The notes beneath the pieces are model-generated. The model was not told the DNA's origin. It ran no database searches and worked only from the letters and a program-made list of their open reading frames with translations. Positions 43,078-52,176 of a stretch of DNA of 54,562 bases are shown piece after piece. The position numbers and the translations under genes were made by a program. How positions within the stretch are numbered: position 1 is the first letter of the stretch; every line of letters starts with the position of its first letter. Source of the stretch: Muribaculaceae bacterium (lineage in GTDB: Bacteria; Bacteroidota; Bacteroidia; Bacteroidales; Muribaculaceae); NCBI GenBank assembly GCA_017621055.1, contig JAGATX010000026.1, positions 1 to 54,562 of the forward strand, in the 5' to 3' direction.

Positions 43078-44426
43078 TTCTTTTCGAGCATTGAAGGGTT
43101 CTGCGAGAGGGCATCCTGCGGCAGGAGGCTCTGCTCATGACGTTCCTCTGCCTTGGTGTCGGTGTTGCGCACGGCATGGCGTGCGCAGCTGAGCATCACG
43201 CCGAAGGCTAACGACGTGGCCAGCACCGATACGCCGCCGCGGCTTATCAGCGGCAACGGCTGGCCCGAAACCGGGAAGACGCCCGTGACGATGGCCATGT
43301 GGTAAAGGGCCTGGAACACGATGGTGAATGCGCACCCCATGACGAGCACCGCCGGCAGCGTCTGCTTGAATCGGGTGGTGAGCTTGGCGGCACGCCCTAA
43401 AATCCACAGATAGACAATCAGCAAGCCTATGCCGACGATGGCGCCGAGTTCCTCCACGACGATGGCGAAGATATAGTCGGAGTATGCCAGCGGCAGACGC
43501 GCGTTCTCACGCGACTGACCCACGCCCACGCCGGTGAGACCGCCGTGGGCCTGCGCTATGTAGCTGAGCTGTTCCTGGGCGTGTTCCGACGAGAATGGTT
43601 CCGTGCTTTTGTTGGGCCGGAAGTGGCTGGCTATTCTGTCGCGCCACACCGAGCCGCGCCCATGACCCTCCACATCGAGGGCGGCAGGGTCTTCGCCGTT
43701 GAGGCGTGCTATGTTCTCGAGTTTCTCCTTTGTGGCGTCGTCGGCCTTGGAGAGCATCTTGTAGCTGATGGCGCAGGTGCCGGCGAGAGCCACGCCGGCG
43801 AACATTATCATTATCTTGCGGCGGCTGGTGCCTCCGATTATCATCATCGACACTCCTATGGCGCCCACAATGAGGGTATTGGAGAGACCATGCTCGAAAA
43901 GCAGCAGCTCGCAGATGCCCAGAAGCACCATTGCGACAATGAAGCCGGCGGTCGATATATCGTTTTTCTTTGCATCGCGGAAGCGCGTGAGCACCCACGC
44001 CAGACCCAGAGCCACGGCGAGCTTGAGGATGTCGGCCGGCAATATCATCACGCCGCTTATCTCGATGGCGCGCGATGCGCCGTTGATTTTAGTTCCGATG
44101 GTATGCACCAGGAACATCAGGCCCACACATGCCGCCACAAAAAGAGGTATGCACTTGTAGATGTGGCGGTAATGGATGTGCTGGAGGAGCAGCATGCACG
44201 CCAGGCCGCCCACCAGGAAGGTGCTGTGGCGTATCAGCGGCCGGAAGATTGCGCCCTGGTGTACTTCCTGGATCGACGCGGAGAACAGCTCGATGACTGC
44301 AACGAGTACCAGCAGGATATACGTGCCCCATATGTGATAGTCGGTGCGCACGCGCGTGGCGGCACGCGACGGCGCTTCGGCAGCGGCGCCGGCAGGTATG
44401 TTGTTGGCGGAGAGTACGTTTTCCAT
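43074..44426 (-). CDS. ftsW: Septal peptidoglycan glycosyltransferase FtsW (SEDS family)
   Basis: This 450-residue protein has about ten membrane helices and polymerises lipid II with its partner PBP at the septum. SEDS-type segments are visible: GGTSRRKIM, GLTGVGVGQSRENARLPLAYSDYIF (split here; extracytoplasmic loop) and PLISRGGVSVLATSLAFGVM. A C-terminal cytoplasmic tail of about 35 residues follows. It is separated from murD by 5 bp. Confidence 0.92.
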   Translation of the reverse strand: MENVLSANNIPAGAAAEAPSRAATRVRTDYHIWGTYILLVLVAVIELFSASIQEVHQGAIFRPLIRHSTFLVGGLACMLLLQHIHYRHIYKCIPLFVAACVGLMFLVHTIGTKINGASRAIEISGVMILPADILKLAVALGLAWVLTRFRDAKKNDISTAGFIVAMVLLGICELLLFEHGLSNTLIVGAIGVSMMIIGGTSRRKIMIMFAGVALAGTCAISYKMLSKADDATKEKLENIARLNGEDPAALDVEGHGRGSVWRDRIASHFRPNKSTEPFSSEHAQEQLSYIAQAHGGLTGVGVGQSRENARLPLAYSDYIFAIVVEELGAIVGIGLLIVYLWILGRAAKLTTRFKQTLPAVLVMGCAFTIVFQALYHMAIVTGVFPVSGQPLPLISRGGVSVLATSLAFGVMLSCARHAVRNTDTKAEERHEQSLLPQDALSQNPSMLEKK

Positions 44427-44431
44427 AACTG

Positions 44432-45787
44432 TCAGGCTTGCATGGCGCGCACGGCGGCCTTGAACAGGCGGCCGCGGTCCTCATAGTTCTTGAAAAGGTC
44501 GAAACTTGCGCAGCACGGCGACAGTAGCACGGTGTCGCCGGCGACGGCATAGCGGCGGCAGGCGGCGATGGCGTCGTCGAGGCTGTGGGTATCGGCGATG
44601 TCGGCAACGTAGGGACGGAAAAAGTCCACTATCTTTGCGTTGTCCTTGCCCATGGCAACTATGGCCTTTACTTTCTCCTTCACCAGCGGCAGGATTTCGG
44701 AGTAGTCGTTGCCCTTGTCCTTGCCGCCGAGAATGAGCACTGTCGGGCGTGTCATGGCCTCCAGGGCATACCAGCAAGAATTGACGTTCGTGGCCTTGGA
44801 GTCGTTGATCCAGCGCACGCCGTCGATATCGGCGGTGAACTCCAGACGGTGTTCCACGCCGTGGAAGTCGCCCAGAGCCTTGCGGATGGTTTCCTTGCGG
44901 ATATCGAACATACACGCCGAGAGGCCCGCGGCCATGGAGTTGAACACATTGTGCAGGCCGCTGAGCGCCAGGTCGGCGCGCGGCATGCCGAAGCTCGTGC
45001 CCGGCGTGTTGAATATCAGTTCGTTCTCTGCATCGATATATGCGGCAGTATCCTCCTCGCGGTGCTCGGCGAAGGGCAGCATGCGTGCCTCGGTGGCTAT
45101 GTGGCGCAGCTGTTCGCCGATTATGGGGTCGTCCTTCCAGAAGATGAAGCAGTCGGAGGCCGTCATGTTGCGGATAATGCGGAACTTGGCGTTGACATAG
45201 TTCTGCATCACATGGTCATAGCGGTCCAGATGGTCGGGCGTGATGTTCATCAGCACGGCGATGTCGGCCTTGAAATCGTACATATTGTCGAGCTGAAAGC
45301 TGCTCAGTTCCACAACATATACCTTATGCGGGTCGCGCGCCACCTGATATGCCAGCGAGTTGCCGACATTTCCTGCCAGACCGGCGTCGATGCCGGCGCT
45401 GGTGAGGATGTGGTGTATGAGCATGGTTGTGGTGGTCTTGCCGTTGCTGCCGGTTATGCACACCATCTTTGCGTCGGTATACCGTCCGGCAAATTCTATC
45501 TCGCTGATAATGGGAATGCTGTGAGCGCGCGCGGCGAGAACCACGGGAGCGTCGAGGGGGATGCCGGGACTCTTTATTATCTCGTCGGCGTCGAGGATCT
45601 TAGCAGGCGTGTGTCCGCCTTCCTCGAAGGCTATACCCTCGCTTTCGAGGACGGCTCGATACTTGGCGGAAATCGTTCCGCTGTCGCTGAGAAAGACATC
45701 GAAGCCCTTGTCGGCGGCGAGTACGGCAGCCCCGGTGCCACTTTCGCCGGCACCCAGCACAACTATTCTTTTCTTGTTGCTATGCAT
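44432..45787 (-). CDS. murD: UDP-MurNAc-L-alanine-D-glutamate ligase
   Basis: This 451-residue Mur ligase adds D-glutamate to the peptide stem. It has the N-terminal RIVVLGAGESGTGAA, the P-loop ITGSNGKTTTTMLI, the LSSFQLD segment specific to MurD and NDSKATNVNS. Position between mraY and ftsW is canonical. The gap to mraY is 28 bp. Confidence 0.95.
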   Translation of the reverse strand: MHSNKKRIVVLGAGESGTGAAVLAADKGFDVFLSDSGTISAKYRAVLESEGIAFEEGGHTPAKILDADEIIKSPGIPLDAPVVLAARAHSIPIISEIEFAGRYTDAKMVCITGSNGKTTTTMLIHHILTSAGIDAGLAGNVGNSLAYQVARDPHKVYVVELSSFQLDNMYDFKADIAVLMNITPDHLDRYDHVMQNYVNAKFRIIRNMTASDCFIFWKDDPIIGEQLRHIATEARMLPFAEHREEDTAAYIDAENELIFNTPGTSFGMPRADLALSGLHNVFNSMAAGLSACMFDIRKETIRKALGDFHGVEHRLEFTADIDGVRWINDSKATNVNSCWYALEAMTRPTVLILGGKDKGNDYSEILPLVKEKVKAIVAMGKDNAKIVDFFRPYVADIADTHSLDDAIAACRRYAVAGDTVLLSPCCASFDLFKNYEDRGRLFKAAVRAMQA

Positions 45788-45815
45788 AGCTTGTATATTT
45801 GTAATGGAGAGATTA

Positions 45816-47066
45816 TTATCGAATTTTGAGCGTCACAAAAGTTATGGCGGCAAGAATTATGCCGATAATCCAGAAACGGGTGACGATTTTCGACTCGTGG
45901 ATTGCGCGTGCCGGCTTGTTGATGAGCACGGCCATGGTGGCGTCGGCATCCTTCTGGAAATGATGGTGCAGTGGAGTCATCTTGAAGATGCGCTTGCCGC
46001 CCGTGCGCTTGAAGTATGCAACCTGAAGGATTACCGACAGGTCCTCGATATAGAAGAGGGCGAAAAGGATTGGCAGCAGCAACTCTTTGTGTATCAGAAT
46101 GGCAAAGACAGCCAGGACGCCGCCGAGGGTGAGCGACCCGGTGTCGCCCATAAATACGCTCGCCGGATAGGCGTTGTACCACAGAAAACCAATGAGAGCG
46201 CCGATAAATGCGGCCATGTAGACCACCAGCTCCTCCGAGCCCGGCACATACATTATATTAAGGTAGGCCGAGTATATTATACTTCCGCCCAGATATGCCA
46301 TCAGCGCCAGGGCCGTGCCGCCGATTGCCGACAGGCCCGCGCACATGCCGTCGAGGCCGTCGTTGAGGTTGGCGCCGTTGCTGGTAGCGGCAACGAGGAA
46401 GATGGTGACGAGGAAGAAAGCTATCCATCCGCCCGTCTCGGCATGGTCGCCGAGCCACCCCGTGAGGCTCGAATAGTCGAAATTGTTGTTCTTTACAAAC
46501 GGTATGGTTGTCTGCGGCGATTTTGCGGCGTCGCCGTCGTATATCACCTCCTCAACCCGGTTTGTCTCTGCGGAAATAACCTCGCGGTTCTCCACGATGG
46601 TCATCGACGGATTGAGATACATGGTGAGGGCGACGATGGCGGCGATGCTCACCTGACCGAACACCTTGTATTTACCCTTTATGCCGTCCTTGTTGTGTTT
46701 CTTGAGCTTTTTATAGTCGTCGAGGAAGCCCACGGTGCCGAGCCACACCGTGGTGAGCAGCATCAGCAGCATGTAGGCGTTACCGAGATTGCCGATGAGC
46801 AGGCACGGCACAAGGATGGAGATAATAATTATCACGCCGCCCATGGTGGGTGTGCCAGTCTTGGCAATCTGTCCGGCAAGGTTGAGGTCGCGGACTATCT
46901 CGCCGATCTGCATCTTCTGCAGGCGGTGGATTATTGCCCGGCCGGCAAAAACGGCAATCAGCAGGGCTATCACCAGAGCCACGCCCGACCGGAATGTTAT
47001 GTAACCGAGCAGACGGGCGCCGGGAAGGCCGCTTTCCTGAAGTAAATCGAGTAAATAATAGAGCAT
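45816..47066 (-). CDS. mraY: Phospho-MurNAc-pentapeptide transferase
   Basis: This 416-residue integral membrane enzyme makes lipid I from UDP-MurNAc-pentapeptide and undecaprenyl phosphate. Catalytic motifs are GFLDDYKKLKKHN, ANLNDGLDGMCAG and FMGDTGSLTLGG. The insertion of about 60 residues in the middle is usual for Bacteroidetes MraY. It is 11 bp downstream of murE. Confidence 0.95.
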   Translation of the reverse strand: MLYYLLDLLQESGLPGARLLGYITFRSGVALVIALLIAVFAGRAIIHRLQKMQIGEIVRDLNLAGQIAKTGTPTMGGVIIIISILVPCLLIGNLGNAYMLLMLLTTVWLGTVGFLDDYKKLKKHNKDGIKGKYKVFGQVSIAAIVALTMYLNPSMTIVENREVISAETNRVEEVIYDGDAAKSPQTTIPFVKNNNFDYSSLTGWLGDHAETGGWIAFFLVTIFLVAATSNGANLNDGLDGMCAGLSAIGGTALALMAYLGGSIIYSAYLNIMYVPGSEELVVYMAAFIGALIGFLWYNAYPASVFMGDTGSLTLGGVLAVFAILIHKELLLPILFALFYIEDLSVILQVAYFKRTGGKRIFKMTPLHHHFQKDADATMAVLINKPARAIHESKIVTRFWIIGIILAAITFVTLKIR

Positions 47067-47077
47067 ATCTATGTGAG

Positions 47078-48586
47078 TTATTGTCGATAAGAGGCATCGT
47101 CGTCGGCCAGGGCGGCGGTGAGTTCCTCGCGGTCGTCGAAATGGATGGTACGGTCTGCAAGAGTCTGGGTGGTCTCGTGGCCTTTGCCGGCGACGAGCAC
47201 CACATCGCCGGCGCCGGCGTTGGCAACGGCCGTGCGTATGGCTGCGGCGCGGTCAGGCTCGATTATCACATCGTCGCGGCGCGAGGGATCCACGCCGGCG
47301 AGCATCTGGCGTATTATCTCGTCGGGGTCCTCGCTGCGTGGATTGTCGGAGGTGAGGACCAGAAGGTCGCAGCGCTCCGAGGCGGCGCGCGCCATCAGCG
47401 GCCGTTTGCCGGCGTCGCGGTCACCGCCGGCACCGCACACGCACACCACGCGGGCGCTCTCGCCGGCGGTCTCGGCAATGGTATCGAGCACGTTGACAAG
47501 GGCATCCGGCGTATGGGCGAAGTCAACAATGCCAGTAATGCCGCGACGGCTGCGGAACGTCTGAAAACGCCCCGCTACCGGAACCAGACTGCTGATTTCC
47601 AGGCGGCCACGGTCGCGCGGTACTCCGAGAAGGACGTTGGCGCCGTAGACAGCCGCCAGGTTCGAGGCGTTGAAGCGGCCGGCGAAGCGCGTTTCCACCT
47701 CGGCGCCGTCGATATCGAGGAGCATGCCGTCGAGGCGATCCTCAACGATTTTTACGGTAAAATCGGTGATGTCGCGAGTGGAATAGTAGGCCACCGGTCG
47801 TGCCGCCGTGTTCTGGACAATCACGGCGCCGTTGCGGTCATCGGCATTGGTCAGGGCGAAGGCCGTTGGCGGCAGCATATCGAAAAAGCTCTTTTTGGCG
47901 GCGAGATAGGCGGCGAAGGTCTTGTGATAATCGAGATGGTCGCGCGTGATGTTGGTGAAAATGCCGCCGGCGAACGTCAGACCCGCTATGCGGTGCTGGT
48001 CAGCGGCATGACTGCTCACCTCCATGGCCGCAAAGGTGCAGCCGGCATCGACCATGCGCCGCAGAAGGGCGTTGAGGCTGATGGGGTCGGGAGTAGTATG
48101 CTCGGCAGGGGTGCTCTTGCCGTCGATGATGTTCGCCACGGTGGATATCAGGCCGGCCTTTAGACCACGCAGACGCGCGCTCTCGTAGAGGAGGGTGGCG
48201 ACGGTGGTCTTGCCGTTTGTGCCGGTAACGCCCACGAGGGTAAGTTCTTCCGAGGGTTCGCCGTAAAAACGCGATGCCAGCTGCCCCAGAGCCATGCGGC
48301 TGTCGGGCACACGCACGGCCACGGAGCCCGCAGGCACATCCTCGAGGGTCTCCCCCACAACCACGGCACCGGCAGCGGCGGCGGCTCCGAGAAAACGGTG
48401 GGAGTCCACGGCGGTACCGCGGACAGCCACAAAAAGTGTGCCGGCGCCTGCCCGGCGCGAGTCGGACTCTATCGACGCGATTTCCGTATTTTCAATGTCG
48501 CCTCGCGTCTCCAGCACGTCGATGGCATCGAGGAGGTCGGCAAGGGCTATGGCGGGACGGGTATGTTCCATATCGTTATTGAGCAT
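47078..48586 (-). CDS. murE: UDP-MurNAc-tripeptide synthetase (meso-diaminopimelate-adding)
   Basis: This 502-residue Mur ligase adds the third amino acid of the stem peptide. The P-loop VTGTNGKTTVATLL and carbamylated-lysine region are intact. The motif SDNPRSEDP is the DNPR signature of enzymes using meso-diaminopimelate, so the wall is predicted to be of the DAP type. Its start overlaps ftsI by 11 bp. Confidence 0.95.
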   Translation of the reverse strand: MLNNDMEHTRPAIALADLLDAIDVLETRGDIENTEIASIESDSRRAGAGTLFVAVRGTAVDSHRFLGAAAAAGAVVVGETLEDVPAGSVAVRVPDSRMALGQLASRFYGEPSEELTLVGVTGTNGKTTVATLLYESARLRGLKAGLISTVANIIDGKSTPAEHTTPDPISLNALLRRMVDAGCTFAAMEVSSHAADQHRIAGLTFAGGIFTNITRDHLDYHKTFAAYLAAKKSFFDMLPPTAFALTNADDRNGAVIVQNTAARPVAYYSTRDITDFTVKIVEDRLDGMLLDIDGAEVETRFAGRFNASNLAAVYGANVLLGVPRDRGRLEISSLVPVAGRFQTFRSRRGITGIVDFAHTPDALVNVLDTIAETAGESARVVCVCGAGGDRDAGKRPLMARAASERCDLLVLTSDNPRSEDPDEIIRQMLAGVDPSRRDDVIIEPDRAAAIRTAVANAGAGDVVLVAGKGHETTQTLADRTIHFDDREELTAALADDDASYRQ

Positions 48587-50753
48587 TGGTAAGGGTGAGG
48601 GTCACACGCGTGCCGGGCACGGCGGGAGTGCCGGCGGCCGGGCTCTGGGCCGACACAAAGCCGGTTCCGCTGAATGCCACGGCATATCCGGCGCCTTCGA
48701 GGCGCGCCAGCGCCTCGCGCATGCTCACGCCGCAGACATCCGGCACATGGCCGGCAGCTACGGCAACGGGCTGACGCAGCACGCGGGCACGGCCCACGCC
48801 AAGTTCGGCGGCGAGGGTGCGGTTGCGGCTGTTGTCGAAGCTGCTGTGAAGTACCGGCCGCGCCGTGGCGTTGGCGTCCGGCTCGAACATCGGGTCGGGT
48901 TCGAGCATGCCACGGGCGTGCATCTTCAGTGCCGTGTTCATCAGCACCGTGCCCGAGGTCACCGCCGGGCCGCGACGGCCGCCACGCGGGTCGTTCATCA
49001 CCACTATGCAGGTGTATTTAGGATTGTCATAAGGGAAGAAGCCGCAGAAGGTCACTCTGTTGTGGCCGGCGTTATAGCCGCCGCGGAAGGCGGCGCGCTC
49101 CGCCGGCGTGGCGTTGCGCGGCAACTCCAGAGCTATTATGCTCGTGCCGGTCTTGCCGGCGATTTCCACAATTTCATTCTTGAGGCATCGCGCCGTGCCG
49201 CCCTGCTCCCACACAACATCATGCATCATCTGCCGCAGGATGGCGGCGTTCTCCTCGGATATCATGTTTTCGCGCACATAGCTCACCGGGATGATGGAGT
49301 CCACGCCGTCGGGGCTGCGGAGGGCCTTGACAAGGCGCGGCCGCACAAAGTGACCGTTGTTGGCGATGGCATTGTAGAAAGCACATGTGTAGAGCGGCGG
49401 TATTGCTGTGGAATAGCCGTAGACCATGCGCGAGAGGTCCACACGATCCCACGACCGGTTGCCCAACTGGCGGAACCGCGGCGGGGTCTCGCGGTCCAGA
49501 CCGGTGTTGAGGCGGTCGAAGAAGCCCAGTTCGCCAAGATGCCGGCGGAAGAGGTCCGGCTCCTGCTCATAGTGCGGCATGGCGAGCTTGGTCATGCCTA
49601 TGTTCGACGAGTAGCAGATAAACTGCCGCGGTGTCAGCGTGGCCGGCGAGTGGGTGTCGCGGATGGGCCGGTTGGCGGGGTATCCGTAACTGTGGCCGAT
49701 GGTGTACACGCGGTCGAGATCCACCCAGCCGTGCTCAAGGGCGACGGCCATGGTCATCACCTTCATCACTGAGCCAGGCTCGTAGGGGTTAACTATCCTG
49801 TTGAGGGTGCTCGTAACCCTGGCGCTGTCGGCGCCCTTGCCACGCTCGAGGTTGGAAATGGCCTTGATGTCGCCGGTGGCGACTTCCATAATCATTGCGG
49901 CGCCCCATTCGGCATGGGTTTCGAGCAGCATCTGCGCCAGCTCGTGCTCGAGGATGTCCTGCACGGTGATGTCGATGGTGGTTGTGACGTCGTAGCCGTC
50001 GATTGCCGGACGTACCACCTGCTGATAGTATCCGCGGGTGCCCAGCGCCTTGCGTTTCAGGCCGGGCACACCGTACAGCAATGTATCGAGACTGCATTCC
50101 AGCCCCCACCGGCCGCGGTACTGGCTGTCGACCTCGGCATATGCCATGCGTCCCACGCTGAGGCGCCCCATCTCGCCGAAAGGATAGGAACGGACGGTGA
50201 CGGGGTTGATTACCAGGCCCGTGCGCGCCGAGTTGCGGCTGATATTGAAAAAAGGCAGCTTGCGGACTTTGTCGGCGTTTTCGCGCGTGGTTTTGCGCAG
50301 TATCGTCCACGAGCGCGAGCGCTTGCGGCGCGGAGGTGCTATACCGGCGCGAAGGTGGCGCTCCCACTCGTCGCGGCTGCGTTGCGGAAAATAGTAACCG
50401 AGGCTGTCGGCCAGGGCCGGAAGATAATACACAAAACTGTCGATGGCGAAACTTTCCGACAGGAAATCGATTCGCACGTCGTAGAAGGTGAGATTGGTGG
50501 CGAGGATGGAGCCGTTGCTGGCAAGGATATCGCCGCGGTGCGGTTCTATCATCGAGGAGTCGCTGAGCGTCGAGGCGCACATGCGGTTCCAGTCGTCGGC
50601 ATCGACCATCACCGTCTTGAGCAGACTCAGCACTATCAGCGCCGCTATCAGTATGGCTATCGAGAGGATGGCGCCGAAACGCAGAAGAAGTGTGCGGTGG
50701 CGGCCGGAGAGGCGGCGCCCGGCAGGCATGTCGTTGTTCTTGTCCATGGTCAT
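48576..50753 (-). CDS. ftsI: Septal penicillin-binding protein (FtsI/PBP3) with one PASTA domain
   Basis: This 725-residue class B PBP cross-links septal peptidoglycan. One membrane helix (about 23-46) is followed by a dimerisation domain and the transpeptidase domain. The catalytic motifs are S328-V-M-K331 in PYEPGSVMK, S382-S-N384 in CYSSNIG and K534-T-G in IAGKTGTS. A single C-terminal PASTA domain (about 660-725; VPDVCGVSMREALARLEGAG) is common in Bacteroidetes FtsI. It overlaps ftsL by 4 bp and murE by 11 bp. Confidence 0.94.
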   Translation of the reverse strand: MTMDKNNDMPAGRRLSGRHRTLLLRFGAILSIAILIAALIVLSLLKTVMVDADDWNRMCASTLSDSSMIEPHRGDILASNGSILATNLTFYDVRIDFLSESFAIDSFVYYLPALADSLGYYFPQRSRDEWERHLRAGIAPPRRKRSRSWTILRKTTRENADKVRKLPFFNISRNSARTGLVINPVTVRSYPFGEMGRLSVGRMAYAEVDSQYRGRWGLECSLDTLLYGVPGLKRKALGTRGYYQQVVRPAIDGYDVTTTIDITVQDILEHELAQMLLETHAEWGAAMIMEVATGDIKAISNLERGKGADSARVTSTLNRIVNPYEPGSVMKVMTMAVALEHGWVDLDRVYTIGHSYGYPANRPIRDTHSPATLTPRQFICYSSNIGMTKLAMPHYEQEPDLFRRHLGELGFFDRLNTGLDRETPPRFRQLGNRSWDRVDLSRMVYGYSTAIPPLYTCAFYNAIANNGHFVRPRLVKALRSPDGVDSIIPVSYVRENMISEENAAILRQMMHDVVWEQGGTARCLKNEIVEIAGKTGTSIIALELPRNATPAERAAFRGGYNAGHNRVTFCGFFPYDNPKYTCIVVMNDPRGGRRGPAVTSGTVLMNTALKMHARGMLEPDPMFEPDANATARPVLHSSFDNSRNRTLAAELGVGRARVLRQPVAVAAGHVPDVCGVSMREALARLEGAGYAVAFSGTGFVSAQSPAAGTPAVPGTRVTLTLTNAQ

Positions 50754-51127
50754 CGGTTGTGTGTGTTGTCGGTGTCGTTATACCGCAGCAGATAGGGATG
50801 TGTTTCCGGCACGGTGAGGCCCAGTCCGAGCGAATCCACCAGATGGGTCATCGCAGATTCGCGTGTGAGGGTCATGTATCGGCTCTGTTCCTGAAGTTTG
50901 TGCGAATCGGCAATCTCTATCTGCTTGCGCAGACTGCGGATGGTGGCCGCCGTGGTGGCGTTGTCGAAACGCGCGGCTATGAGAGCCACGCATGTGATGA
51001 CGATGAACGATGTGGCGAAGAAATGCTTTTTGAAGAAACGGGAGTCGACGGCGCCACCCTGCGCTACCGTGCGCGCGTGGCCGCCGAAGCTGCCCATGGC
51101 TTTTTTCAGATCTGCGGCTTTTTTCAT
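50750..51127 (-). CDS. ftsL: FtsL-like cell division protein
   Basis: This 125-residue bitopic protein has a cytoplasmic N-terminus of about 35 residues, a membrane helix (FFATSFIVITCVALIAARF) and a short periplasmic coiled coil. Sequence similarity among FtsL proteins is weak; the call rests on size, topology and position between rsmH and ftsI. Both neighbours overlap it by 4 bp (ATGA-type coupling). It should bridge FtsQ and FtsW/FtsI. Confidence 0.82.
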   Translation of the reverse strand: MKKAADLKKAMGSFGGHARTVAQGGAVDSRFFKKHFFATSFIVITCVALIAARFDNATTAATIRSLRKQIEIADSHKLQEQSRYMTLTRESAMTHLVDSLGLGLTVPETHPYLLRYNDTDNTHNR

Positions 51128-52050
51128 GTCAGGGGAGAGGTTGTGCGCTCGGCAACACGCAACTTGGCGCTGCGGGCGCGTGGATTGGCTTCTATCTCGG
51201 CGGCATCGGGCACGGTGGGCTTGCTGCCGAGGGCTTTGAAGGGCATGTCGGCACGCCCGTAGATATCTGTTTCGAGTTTTCCGTCGGTGCGGCCCGTGCG
51301 CATGAAGTTCTTCACCAGGCGGTCCTCCAGCGAATGGTAGGTTATCACCACAAGTCGGCCGCCGGGACGCAAGGCTGCGGCAGTTGCACGAAGGAAGGCT
51401 TCCAGTGCCTCCATTTCTCCGTTCACTTCTATCCGCAAGGCCTGAAAGACCTGCGCGAGCTCTTTTTTCAGCGACGCCGGGTTGAGCATCGGAGTGGCTA
51501 CTGCCACAAGGGCGCCCGTGGTGGTCACCGGATCGCTCTGCCGTCGGCTCATGATGGCTTTAGCCAGCCCGCGGGCGCACCGCAGTTCGCCGTAAAGACG
51601 GAAGATGTCGGCAAGGCGTCCTTCGTCGGCGGTGGCCAGCAGCTCGGCGGCGGTGATGCCTCCGCTGCGGTTCATGCGCATATCCAGCGGCGCATCCGCA
51701 CGGAACGAGAAACCGCGCTCGGCGCTGTCGAAGTGATGCGACGACACGCCCAGATCGGCAAGGATGCCGTCCACACGCCCTTCGGTCTCGTAATAGCGCA
51801 GGAAATTGGTGAGATACCGGAAGTTGCCGTGTATGGCCGTGAACCGCGCGTCGGCCGGCGCGTTGGCTATGGCGTCGCTGTCGCGGTCAATGCCGTAGAG
51901 CCGCCCGGCGGTGCCGAGGACCGCAAGGATGGCGCGGCTGTGGCCGCCGCCGCCGAGGGTGGCGTCGACATACGTTCCGTCCGGCGTCGTAACCAACGCC
52001 GACACTGATTGCCGCAATAACACGGGAATGTGATAAACTTCCTGGTTCAT
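51124..52050 (-). CDS. rsmH: 16S rRNA m4C1402 methyltransferase
   Basis: This 308-residue SAM-dependent enzyme (formerly MraW) methylates C1402 of 16S rRNA. It begins YHIPVLLRQSVSAL and has the SAM loop YVDATLGGGGHSRAIL, GILADLGVSSHHFD, FSFRADAPLDMRM and YHSLEDRLVKNFM, all diagnostic. It is the first gene of the dcw cluster here. The usual upstream partner, mraZ, is absent; a promoter and hairpin leader lie directly upstream. Confidence 0.95.
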   Translation of the reverse strand: MNQEVYHIPVLLRQSVSALVTTPDGTYVDATLGGGGHSRAILAVLGTAGRLYGIDRDSDAIANAPADARFTAIHGNFRYLTNFLRYYETEGRVDGILADLGVSSHHFDSAERGFSFRADAPLDMRMNRSGGITAAELLATADEGRLADIFRLYGELRCARGLAKAIMSRRQSDPVTTTGALVAVATPMLNPASLKKELAQVFQALRIEVNGEMEALEAFLRATAAALRPGGRLVVITYHSLEDRLVKNFMRTGRTDGKLETDIYGRADMPFKALGSKPTVPDAAEIEANPRARSAKLRVAERTTSPLT

Positions 52051-52060
52051 AACAGATTAC

Positions 52061-52097
52061 AAAAGCAGGCGCTCCGCAAAGACGTGCGCCGGCTTTT
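52061..52097 (-). promoter_or_regulatory. Leader hairpin of the dcw operon, possible attenuator
   Basis: The arms at 52061-52072 and 52086-52097 pair over 12 positions with one mismatch. On the transcript strand the stem ends in TTTTG, resembling a weak intrinsic terminator. It lies between the promoter (52105-52135) and the rsmH start codon. Confidence 0.4.
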
Positions 52098-52104
52098 CGA
52101 TGGT

Positions 52105-52135
52105 CAAAATTAGCCTCTTTTAGCGAAATTTACAA
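52105..52135 (-). promoter_or_regulatory. Promoter of the division and cell-wall operon
   Basis: On the minus strand, TTG (complement of 52133-52135) and TAATTTTG (complement of 52105-52112) are separated by 20 bp. The leader to rsmH is about 50 nt. I see no repeated GTGGG boxes of the kind bound by MraZ. Confidence 0.65.
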
Positions 52136-52176
52136 ATTTAAACGCCTGTTTTTTCGCCCCGACTCCAAAAAGTTAT

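Noticed and set aside
48294-49772. 492-codon plus-strand open frame opposite murE/ftsI
   Set aside because: It spans two genes with full catalytic motifs on the minus strand; no motif, promoter or homology-like feature on plus.
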